Source of the DNA: Nephrocerus scutellatus
Taxonomy: Eukaryota > Arthropoda > Insecta > Diptera > Pipunculidae
Length of the DNA stretch: 64,000 nt
Direction: 5' to 3'
NCBI GenBank assembly: GCA_947095585.1
Contig: OX352763.1
Span: 101,845,908 to 101,909,907, forward strand
Shown here in pieces: positions 10,256-21,100 of the stretch. Both the position numbers and the translations under genes were made by a program. The notes under the pieces were generated by a model. It was given only the letters and a program-made list of their open reading frames with translations, had not been told where the DNA came from and did no database searches. Within the stretch, counting starts at the first letter, position 1; each line of letters opens with the position of its first letter.

Positions 10256-10551
10256 CATACTCTTCTACCATTGAATTTAATACGGCCGTCCCATACTGAA
10301 TATAGTAGTTGTGTTATTACAATAAACATTGTAAATATAAATTTGAAAGTATGTTTGTTTTTTTATACAAATTCTCATTTTCTTAGGATGCTTCATTGAT
10401 GTGTTGAAGTAACCGTAAGCGTATTTCTGACAAACAAATTTTTTGGAGCGGTAAAATTGCGTTTTGTTTATAATTCACACTCAAGTATTTAATTGTACTT
10501 GGCTGTGTATATTTATCTAATGTAAGATACTAGCGCCTGGACTGTAAGATA

Positions 10552-10790
10552 CTGGGCGCCATGGCTCAGTGTTTAGTGCATGGATTTCCGAGCAATGGGT
10601 TCGTAGTCCGAATCCCAAAAAACATTAAAAGTATTTTTTACGGTCCCTATTCTCGCGAATGTCTGACAAACGTCCGAGAGTAATAACTTGTCACGGAAAG
10701 CTTCTCAATTCGCTGTTCTGATATGCCATTACATTTTAGGTTCTTCCATTTGTGTGCAAAAATAAAAATGCACAAATAATGCTGGGGTGG
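10552..10790 (+). mobile_element. tRNA-derived SINE, tail missing
   Basis: Head 'tgggcgccatggctcagtg', a disturbed B box ('gtagtccgaatccc'), and the body through 'cttccatttgtgtgcaaaaata'. It lies about 300 bp from another copy in the same orientation. The sequence runs out before the (ATT)n tail, and no target duplication is evident. Confidence 0.78.
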
Positions 10791-10854
10791 GGCAGCCGGA
10801 AAACGCCAGGTTTTCCGCTAGTTGTTAATAATTATTAAAAACAATTTTAGTTTT

Positions 10855-11065
10855 TCATTTATATTTATATCGTGGATAAGAAGTTTTATTTCTACAAAGT
10901 TGTCTTAAGCGCAACCGTAAGTGACAGTTTACTTGTACAGTTTTTCGAGTTTTTGCAAATATCGCAATAAGTATTGCACTTATGAGAAATCTGTTAAGAA
11001 CAAAAAAAAAACCAGTGCGTGTAACTTTTACGCGTGGTGTAAGTGAAACTTCTTTGATGTTGTGG
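10855..11065. repeat. Dispersed repeat, inverted relative of 44140-44370
   Basis: 'agtgacagtttacttgtacagtttttcgagtttttgcaaat' here matches in reverse complement 'atttgcaaaaactcgaaaaactgtccaagtaaactgtcact' at 44260-44300. The neighbouring 'gtgcgtgtaacttttacgcg' block also occurs at 5690-5715. No known family was recognised. Confidence 0.55.
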
Positions 11066-11079
11066 GGCAAAACGACCCT

Positions 11080-11440
11080 CAAGAGGCACATAAAAGACCA
11101 CAAAAGATCATCAAAAGACCACCATAACTCCAAAATAATCATAAAAAGAAGCAAAATAATCCTCAAAAGACATCCAAAAGACCCCCAAAAGACTCCCTAA
11201 AATACCACAAAAAGACCATCAAAAGAGTTTTCAAAAAATCCCCAAAAGACCAGCAAAAGACCACAAAAACAAACTCAAAAGACGCAAAAAAAACTCTCAT
11301 AAGACCCGTATAAGACCCCTAAAAGACCACCTAAAGACTCCCAAAAGACCCTCAAAAGACCCCCAAAAGACTTTCCAAAGACATCAAAAGATTACTAAAA
11401 GATACTCCAAAAAGACCCCCAAAAGACCCCTTTTTTGAGA
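11080..11440. repeat. A-tract minisatellite, unit like CCCCAAAAGA
   Basis: About thirty imperfect copies of a 10-12 bp unit centred on AAAAGA(C), with long stretches almost free of T and G apart from the AAAAGA core. The A-tracts recur about once per helical turn, which predicts intrinsically curved DNA. Open frames across it are artefacts of composition. Confidence 0.8.
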
Positions 11441-11469
11441 AAAGCTTTAACCCATTTGTTGGCATGTTG

Positions 11470-11625
11470 CCTGAGCGCAATTAACTGAGGGATGCGTACA
11501 ACCTTTCAACAATGAGCTGATGGACCACCGACTCCTGCTTCTTTGAACAATTATTTGATCTCCGCCTTGCTGAAAATATATGGGAATTTTAAAGGAATGA
11601 ATGAAAATTATTTCCACGGCATTCG
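11470..11625. repeat. Dispersed repeat shared with 6945-7100
   Basis: Second copy of the ~150-bp repeat described at 6945-7100. It joins the A-tract minisatellite on its left and LINE-A sequence shortly after on its right. Confidence 0.5.
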
Positions 11626-11694
11626 ACCAGTTGTACATTCCAACCAAGCATAGCTTAGTTAACATAAGCAAGGTTCCTCTAAATGACCGGCAGT

Positions 11695-12980
11695 ATTGAT
11701 TTCGTTCTACTGGTGATTTGATGGTATATCTCACCGAACAGTGGAACCGGTCTTTGCAACAATTTGGAGGAAGCAAAGCTGTTGCACTCGATATTTCTAA
11801 GGCATTTGACAGAGTTTGGCATCAAGCTCTTTTGTCTAAAATGTGTGCTTATGAAGTCGATGAAAAACTGCTCCATTGGTTTATAAGCTATCTTTTGAAC
11901 CGCTCAATTCAAGTTGTTTTGGACGGTTTTAAGTCTAAAGTTCATTAGATAAATGCTGGCGTTCCCCAGGGCTCTGTTCTGTCCCTGACACTCTTTCTCA
12001 TTTTTATTAATGATCTCTTATCTGTGACTTCTAATCCAATTCACTCTTTCGCCGACGACAGCACTCTCAGCTTTTCATATAAGTTTGAGGAGCGTCCCTC
12101 CACTTCTTATGTCGAACTCAAACAACTACGTATGTTAAACACGTTAAATTCTGACCTTGACAGCATAATACAATGGGGATAAATCAATCGAGTAGAATTT
12201 AATGCTTCCAAAACCCAATGCTGTCTCCTGTCTTCTAAGCGAATCCTAAATCCCATGCCATTATCCATGAATGGCACTTGTATAGAGGAAACTGTAAATG
12301 TCGCAATTCTCGGTATGTGGCGTTAACGACAAGCTTCGTTGAAATGACCACATATTTACCATCGTCAAAAATGCTGCAAAATGTTTAGGTTTTCTAGCCC
12401 GGTGCAAGAAATATTTCACTCCCTCTGATCTGGCTACTGCATACAAGGCTTTTATTCGCCCTAAACTTTATTACAATTGTCATATCTGGTCTGGTGTGCC
12501 TAAAATTACCTTGTATCAGCTAGATAGAATACAAAACTGTGCGATAAAACTTATCGGTGACGAAAATATAGCGAAATCAATAGATTCGCTTGAACATCGC
12601 GGGAACGTTTCCAGCTTGTCACTCTGTTTTATCGATTCTTCTACCATCGGTGCTCAAGAGAAATAGCCAGCTGCATGCCACCTCTCCTTGAATTTAACCG
12701 CAATACTCGTAGCGCTTTAAATGCTCATCAGTTTACCCTCAAGCCCATTTTCGGACGTACAGTTAAGTTCAGGGATTCGTTCTTCCGCCGTAAAACACGT
12801 AATTGGAATGCTCTGCCAATCTCTGTCTTCCCACATCAATATGTTCCCCAGACATTCAAAACACAAGCTCCTAAACATCTCCTTTTTTCTCCTCCTTCTT
12901 CTTAACGCCCACGCTGTGCCAAGCATATAGCCGATCATTATAAGGGGCGAACCCCTTTAAGCGTGCGCGAATTATATATA
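11695..12980 (+). mobile_element. LINE-A non-LTR retrotransposon, 3' part
   Basis: The reverse transcriptase is read through several stops: 'GDLMVYLTEQWNRS', 'VALDISKAFDRVWHQALLSKM', 'GVPQGSVLS', 'HSFADDSTLSFSYKF' (catalytic DD intact). The thumb region and C-terminus follow, ending 'MPPLLEFNRNTRSAL...'. The 3' end 'gccgatcattataaggggcgaaccccttt' plus poly(A) at 12980 is shared with the copies at 41490-41640, 55412-55900 and 59940-61750. The copy is 5'-truncated inside the RT domain. At least six stops or shifts make it inactive. The clade is I/Jockey-like but not fixed from the sequence. Confidence 0.85.
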
Positions 12981-12983
12981 AAA

Positions 12984-13115
12984 AAAACTGTTGCACTCTC
13001 ATCTTGTGAAGCGGAGTATATGACACTTTCCGCCACTGTTTAAGAAGCATTCTGGGGGAATGGACTCAAAAACCAGCTTCAAAGAAAACCAAATCACTGA
13101 TGTTCGCACGAAACC
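12984..13115 (+). pseudogene. Ty1/copia RNase H fragment
   Basis: 'TVALSSCEAEYMTLSATV.EAFW' is the C-terminal RNase H signature of copia-type polyproteins (usual form VALSTCEAEYMALS). A stop sits in the middle and similarity fades after about 45 codons. It abuts the poly(A) of the LINE-A copy directly, so one probably inserted beside or into the other. Confidence 0.7.
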
Positions 13116-13199
13116 ATTGGACAATATAATATTGGGACCATTCAGAGAGGCAATTGGAATTCAATTATAATTCTCAGGTAAAGGAGGAATATTAGTGTA

Positions 13200-13974
13200 C
13201 CTTATTGTAGCCGGTCCATTACATATCGAAATGTCTTTTATTGAATTTAGTTTTTAATGTCATAATATACCTTTCTATTCCGTTTGCATTACCAATCAAT
13301 CAAGACGTGTTTCTCTTACATCGTATATTTATTATACTATCCAGTATTACCTTCTTCCGCCTTCTTAACAAACAAAAATAATTTTATAATAAAGCTAATA
13401 AAACCTGAAAACTCATTTAAAGTATTTATTAAATGCAGTAATTGAAAAACACCGAATATTTTAAACAATCATTTCGATTCATATTTATTTATTAATTTGT
13501 TGGTTTTATTATTTTGTGTATTTCTTTCTTTCAATTGCAAAACAATCTACAAGTTCGATTTACTTTGTATATGTACTGTACATCATAGACAAAAACCAAA
13601 ATTTTACTTAAAACTATTGTTAATATTTAATATATGTAAATACTAAAAATACACTTTTTCTTTACAATTTAAATTCGGATATGTTTAATCGATGTGTCGT
13701 CACATTGAAAAAGGATATAAGAGGTAATAAGAATTAAATAATAAACTAGCATCTAAAATAGCAACTCAATTATCTATACTGTTAACATTAGAAAAGAAAA
13801 AGAAAAATAAAAAAAAAGCGGGGCTACAAATACGTACAGTGTATCTATAACATTACAAATGCAATATAGAAGCAAAAACAAAATAAATTCAAATTTGAAA
13901 ATCCGGGTGATTTCTAGTTCTAGATCTAGTTACATATTTGGTAATTAATGGCTGATGCAGATGAATCCGACAGA
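13200..13974 (-). other. 3' flank and probable 3' UTR of the transporter gene
   Basis: AT-rich sequence directly after the stop codon at 13977-13975, with no repeat family or other frame. Candidate poly(A) signals (AATAAA on the minus strand, read as tttatt on the plus strand) lie near 13484, 13505 and 13424. Which is used cannot be decided from the sequence. Confidence 0.35.
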
Positions 13975-15121
13975 TTATTTCAATGAAACTCGCGTCGTGT
14001 TAGGCAACAGAAGGCACATCAGCCCACCGCTGATCAACAGGATGGCAACAATGAAGGTCGGAGCCGGACATAAGGTATCCAGCAATGTGGCGATCACAAC
14101 ATTGCCAATGATACCGCCAAGACGTGCAGCGACCATGGAGATCGCAACACCAGTTGCTCTCAAATTGGTGGGGAAGACTTCTGTGATGAGACAATCCAGT
14201 GCAGCATTGGCCATTGATATGGCGCCACTAAAGATCGCCGATACAATTAAATTCTGACTTTTATTGGTGACAAAGTACATGGCTGCCGAACAGGCACCAG
14301 CCGACATTGTGCCAAAGATGAGGAAGAACTTTCTACCGAAACGATCCATACCCAAGATGGCGATCAAATTCGCTGGCAAAGCAGATGCCAACGAAATGAG
14401 CGACTCCAAGAAGACAGCCGACGGTATGTGCGACGAGCAGGTAGCATCGGCTTCATGTGACTTGCCGACAACATATTCGGTAACTTGACAGACGCCAGCA
14501 TTCTCGCCCGGGTGTGCTGTGCTGTATTCGTCAAAGCGATGAAACAATTCCGGAAACCACATCATCAGGCCGTAGTAGCCGATGTGAAAGGTGAAATTAA
14601 TGCTAATCGAGACGAGAGTAAACTTGAGGATGGGCGACCGGAACAATTGACGACTGTGATCGACCATGCCCGACACCATTCTGCTGTATTTGCCCTTCAG
14701 CGAATTGGCTCTATCGCGAATTTCTTGCTGCAGTTTCTCGTCCATAATTAGTGACTTGACTGGATACATGTCGGCGGATTTCTTTGTGTTTGTTACGAAA
14801 ATACCACGGAATATGGCCATAGCTTTGTCGTGTTTGCCCCTTGACAGCAGGAACTTTGGCGATTCAGGCAAATAGAAAAGCAGAAAGGCCACAAGAAATG
14901 ATGGCACCGAACAGACCACCAAGAAGATTCGCCACGAGTTGTAGGTAAAGTAGGGCGTGATGAAACCAATGCCAGTCGGTATTATAAGCCATGCCAAGCC
15001 GGCGACAAAAAGATTACCAAATGTCCAGAAAGCTGCCATGAAACTCAACATAGAGCCACGTTTCGCCTTCGGTTGGAATTCTGCAAAGTATGACCAGATG
15101 ACGGGACCGCTGCCGCCGAGT
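13975..15121 (-). CDS. CG3168: CG3168-like, coding exon 3
   Basis: Encodes residues 238-619, from the loop before TM4 to the C-terminus, including PESPKFL and the last six or seven membrane segments. The acceptor is CTAACAG at 15128-15122, and the first base completes an Ala codon (GC|A). The stop is at 13977-13975. Open plus-strand frames here are antisense shadows. Confidence 0.92.
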
Positions 15122-18100
15122 CTGTTAGAGGGAAGAGAACAAAAAAATTAAAATATAATTAATTAGAAGTTTGGAATAAAAAATTAGCTCGTATTTGAAA
15201 AAAAAATCGGATGATAAAAAAGAAATCCTACAGAAATTATAAGAATCTGCAAGAACCAGGTCAGGTCCTTTGGAAAAGGTTCATGTAAGTGGTAGCATTA
15301 AATAAAGGATACGCAATATGTCAAACGAAAATTATTTATCTTCGAAAGCAAAAGAATGTCGGCGAGCATTTCTAAGTTTTTTGTGAAGTCATCAATATCA
15401 AGAATGATATTAGTAGACGTAAGTCTTGCGGCAAGACATGAGTAGCTGATTTTTGTATCTCGAAATTAATTTAATTCGAGCCATACTTTTGAAAAATATT
15501 TAAATTCGTTGACGCCTCAATAAAGAAAAGTACAGAAAGCAGGAGCTTTAAGGGACTTTAGTCGTATCGAAAGTCAACGGAGCCTGCAAAACGTCGGTAT
15601 ATTATAGTAGTAGTAATCCATTTTCCACATGATATCTATGGATAAGAAAAGATACCGTAGTAGCCAACATCTAGAGAATCTTCAGCGAAAAAAGAGGTCA
15701 AAGCAAAATACAGGCGCCTCTAGCATAAGTACTGGCATAGAGAGACAATGTGCCAGTTGACAGCACGTCATTCAGTCAGCCAGTTTTCAGTTTCCAACAG
15801 GTGTTCTCTAACTCACTCTACTGGCCAGTACGTAGACTCACCCCATTGATGACGGCCACTAAATTTCCTTAAAGTGTTTCAGAATCAGGTCTGCATTGAA
15901 AGAGGCTGACTTGCAGCGACAGGGAAATGAACGCTGCAACACTCTGTAGACATTATGCTCTTCGGAGAATGTAAATGGGAGAAAGAAGCAACAACGTCCA
16001 GACAATGTAAATAATTTTAAGAACCTAAATAATAAGTTTTTGATGAAGAGCGGCTAATTTTTAAATTCTCTATATTAACTTCACTTGCCCGTGGCTGGCT
16101 GGCTGGCTGGCCAAATCTTGTGATCAATTTTTAACCCACTTCCTACAGCCCGATTTTATTGAAATTTTGGACACATGTATATCTCCCATGACAACACTTT
16201 CTATTAAAATTTGAGACCCCTCGGGCCGCGGGGTCGGGGGGCTCCCATACAAATATTTTACAAAATTTACCCGATTTTCTTTAAATTTCTTTGTACACAT
16301 GTGTGTCTTCGATAGAAAACACTTTTTGTAAAAATTTGGAGCGATCGGCCCCTTGGGGACCCCAATATACAATTTTTAAATATCGCTATATCGCATCAGA
16401 TCACGGCAAAGTCTGAGCTCTGTGCTTTGTGAGCAGCGCTGTTTGCTGCCGCTGCGTCAGTTGGTGGATGATTTTGCCACAAAACGAGCACGCAGTGTGT
16501 GTGTGTGTGTGTATCCCCGATTAGAGAATTTACAAGAACAATTTTAATTTTAATGGGTTGTTTTTTTTTTAAAATAAAACAGCCTGTATTTGAGATATCG
16601 GGTTAAATTGCATGAAACCCGCATAAAATGGTATTTCTAGAATAGCTTCGTGTTACTGATTTGCCTAAATGCGACAATGTTGCTTAAAAAATGGTAGGCC
16701 GACACAGCCTATATACTGCCGTGGGTTTTGAGCATGACAACGTCTGCTCGGGACGAAAGAAAAGAAAACGAAGATCTTCTTATCTGTGGGACGGAAACAC
16801 GAACGGATATCTCAAAATCTCAAAATGGCATAGATGTCAAAATTCCATACCATATCCCAGAATTTCCATAAGAACAAGTCTTATAAACGCAGCTTAGTCC
16901 TATATACCGAATTTCATACAAATCGCTTGAGAAATGGCTTAGTTCCCAAAATTCCTAGACCCTATTGCCCATATCCCAGAATTTCCATAGGAACAAGTCT
17001 TATAGTCCCATCTAAGTCCAACATACCGAATTTCATACAAATCGCTTGAGAAATGGCTTAGATCAAAAAAATTCCTGACCCTAATGACCACACTCCAGAA
17101 TTGATAAAGTAGTTTCTCTTACAGTAAAAAAATAATATATAAAATAAATAACTAAATAATATGTATAGTTATTTATATACGTATCTCCTGCCCTGGATGG
17201 CATACAGCCGATTATGCTACACAACTCACTGGAGCTGTCGACTTCCTGGCTAATGAAGATTTTCAGAAGCTATCTCCTACTCAACTATGTCCCCCGAAGC
17301 TGGAGAGGAGTTCGGGTGGTTTTTGTACCCAAAGCAGGTAGAAGAGGCCATATCAGACAACGGTTTGAAGTCACACAAGAGATCTCAACACGCATATCTC
17401 AAGGGCAGATACACGGAAAACGCCCTCTATGAGATAGTACGAACGATTGAGTACACAATTAACTACAAGCAGTTTACGCTTGCCACCTTTTTAGATATAG
17501 AAGGGGCCTTCAACAATGTTCACATTTAGGGGCATAAGGAATCTCTGACCCAGTCATGAGTGGAATCCTTCCTTACGCAATGGATCATATCCATGCTCGG
17601 TAGCAGGATCATACAAATATCTCGGAGTAATCTTCGATAGGAAGCTTAACTGGAAGGCTAACATAGAGAACAGGGCTAAGAAAGCGTGCTTGGCCCTCTA
17701 TGCCAGCAGCAAGACCATCGGCAAGAAATGGGGTCTTCAACCAAATATGGATGTACACAGCAATTGTACGGCCAATTCTTACCTATGGATCGCTGGTCTG
17801 GTGGCCAGCTATTACTACTACTGACTACTGCATCCCTAAATTTAGCTTTAACTCCTCGTTTCCTACCAGGGGAAACTGGAAGGACGGGGCATGACACAAG
17901 AATATTCACTGACGGATCCAAGATGAAAGACGGAGTCGGCGCAAGTATATTCTCGGATGATCTAAATCTGTCAAGGTCATACAAGATACCCTATTCAGCT
18001 AGCATCTTTCAGGCAGAGATTCTAGCAATTAAGGAGGCTTTCAGGGCAATAAGCCTCAGAAACGCACAAATCAGAAGAGTTGGTATATCTGTTGATAGCC

Positions 18101-21100
18101 AATCTGCCACAAGGGCAATTTATGCGACTACAATAAACTCGAAACTCGTACAACAGCGCCAAGAAAATTTGCCATCGATCAGCCAATTCCTGAACATCAC
18201 TATAGTATGGTTGCCGGGGCACAGTAATATAGAGAGTAATGAGAGAGCGGACGAATTGGCTAAGATGGGCATCGCTATGGACCGGCTCTATTGAGAGGAT
18301 TAGTTGTCCAATGAGCTCAGTCAAGGAACAAATTCTCTCATTTTTTAATAATAACTCTCAGGTCAGGTGGAGCAGTCTATCAAACTGCGCCATATCAATA
18401 TTTATATGGCAACCCTACAGCATCTAGTTACTTCCTCTGCAGTTGTCCGGTCCTAGCCGGGTCAAGATACTGCATTTTAGGTAAACCATTTTTTCACGAC
18501 CTGAAAGAGCTCTCAGATTACGGGGTCATCAAGTTGATCTCGTATCTAAACGCTACAAGGTGGATTTAAACAACTTAAATATCCATGCTGGGTCCCTCTA
18601 GATTTGTGGCATCAAAATGGCGCACAATAACGCTAATTGAGGACCTCGCATGTACAGGAGGATCCACCGTTCTACCGACCTACCTATAGACGTATAAAAT
18701 ATAAAATATATAAAAGGAGGCATAAAATATTGAAATAAAAGTCTGACTTAACATGAGACTTAACATGGGACATTTAACTTTTTGAACATTTACCACTTCA
18801 ACCATGTAGTCAGACGTTGTCACGTCAAAACAACGCAGTTGAACGAGAAATTGGCTTCATCGTTGAGAATGATTAGCGCACGTAATATTGTCGTAATCGA
18901 TGGCAAACTTTGAACATTTTTTTTACAGAATTTACAAAAGCTTTTGAAGGGTAATTAAATGATTAAATGGCATGTATAGACGTATTGAAACGTCAGACAA
19001 GACGTAGCCAACTAAACGAAAAGCCCATAAAACCCTTTTCAAGAATGTGGTAGGGCGTAACTAGGCACTACCTTGAAATAACGAAGAAGTTTAAAGAAGA
19101 AGCAAAGATATGTAAGCGAGCATGAGTAAACAACATTATTTAGAAAAGTTCCCTTCCTGGATAACCGGCACGACACCAAGACTCGGACAATGCCTTTGTT
19201 AGAACAACTTTTAGATAACATCAATCGGAGTAGAGAGTTTTTGCGAAAAATAAGGCATCGGAGAGTAAGAAAGAATGCTTTGTATAACTTGGAACCAGTT
19301 TGGAGATAATGCAAAGTATAATGAAAAGTTTACCACTAACGAGCTAATAAGGCAGGAGAAGAATATGTGTCTATGTTTACACAACGTACTCGTACTTAAC
19401 AAATATCTTCTCTACAAGTAGCATCCCTCAAGTAGCAGTTCATAGAAATATGAGCTATAACGAAATTCGTTCAGACACATTTGGAAGTGTAACCAATTAG
19501 GCTCGGTCATAAAAATTTGACCGCGCAGATATGCCAATTTCGATTTACATTTACATCAGCAGTATTTAAACTTGCCATTATCGCTCTAAATTGCGCCACA
19601 CTTTAAGTTCATATAGTAGACTCAACTATTTATCTACATAAACTTAATTGTATTTCAAAAAGTATTAATGCATACGATAAAAAACAGCCCATAAAAAACC
19701 TAATAATAAAAATGTTTATGTGAATTCTTTAATAGGAGATACACATGTGTGCAAAGTTTGAATAAAATCGAGTGAATTTTAAAGAAATTATATCAGAACC
19801 CCTCGGCCCTGGGGACCGATTACTTCTAAATTTTTACAGAAAGTGTTTTCATCGGAGATACACGTGTTTACAAAATTTGAAAAAAAAAATGGGTTAATTA
19901 ATGTTTTTACCTGATACCTTCTCAATCACAGGTACACATGTGTGCATAGTTTGAATAAAATCGGGTTTTAAGAAGTTGGTTAAAAATCTATCACAAGAGT
20001 CCGTCTGCCACACGCCTACGTGAAGTTAATATAGAAAATTGAATAACAATGTAATAATAACAAAAAACAATAAAACTAACGACATTTACGACCAACTAAT
20101 TGCAAAAAATGCCTTCGCTTAGAGTATTGTAATAAAAATTATTTATTGTATCACAACGGAATGTTGATGAGCTAACAACTGAAACAATCACGAGGTGAGT
20201 TTTAATGTTTCTATTTATTAAAAAATAATTCAAATTATATTTTATGACACCAATTACAGTTGTGTTGAAAGGTGCACGATATTTGTATAGGAGGAATGAG
20301 GTATGAGTCATGTTTAAGCGAACCGGCAAAGCGGACAGTGGTGAGCGACACGTTTGCGCTTTTGTGGTTGAGCTTGTGATAGAAGGGAAGAAATGGATCT
20401 GAGCTCTCTAACTTCTTATACTGATTCAGCTAATTCAGCAAAATTTATTCAGCTAAGTTCGTCTGCCTCTTGTTATTTAAATGAAGTTCTATGGAAATTT
20501 TGCTGATGATAAAACATAAGTCAAATTGCCACCGCGAGTGTATATAACCTTTTTGGCAAATTTTGTTCAGCGCATTCCCTCAAAATAATTTTTTTTCGAT
20601 ATCTCATTGACAAATTATTTTATTTAAAAATTAAAATGGGGCGTTCTTAATGAAAAACCGTGGCTATACGAGTCTTTTCAGGTTGCATTTTTTATTTTTA
20701 TCGATTTTGTGCAATTGCAGAGGTTCGAATCACATTGAAATTTTCTTTTATTTTTCTCGGTTTTATTCAATTGCACCGGTTCGAATCTCACCGAGTCTTT
20801 TCAGATTTTTTTTAATTTTTATCAGTTTAGTTTTATGCACAGGTTCGAATCTCACCGAGTCTTTTTAGATTTTGTTTATTTTTCTCAGTTTTATGAATAG
20901 GTTCGAATCTTTTCAAATTTTTGCATTTTTCTCGGTTTTGTGCAATGGCACAGGTTCGAATCTCCTTGAAACTTTTTTTTATTTTTCTCGGTTTTATGCA
21001 ATTGCACAGATTCAAATCTCACTGAGTCTTTTCAGATTACTTTATTTTTCTCGATTTTGTTTAATTGCACCGGTTCGAATCTCACCGAGTCTTGGTACAG

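Noticed and set aside
10049..10790. SINE heads as functional tRNA genes
   Set aside because: A and B boxes fit, but the anticodon arm and acceptor pairing do not form, and the sequence continues into the SINE body.
13955..15151. Plus-strand frames over the transporter exon (100, 74, 88, 69 and 64 codons)
   Set aside because: They are antisense to the clearly coding minus-strand MFS exon and lack any family features.
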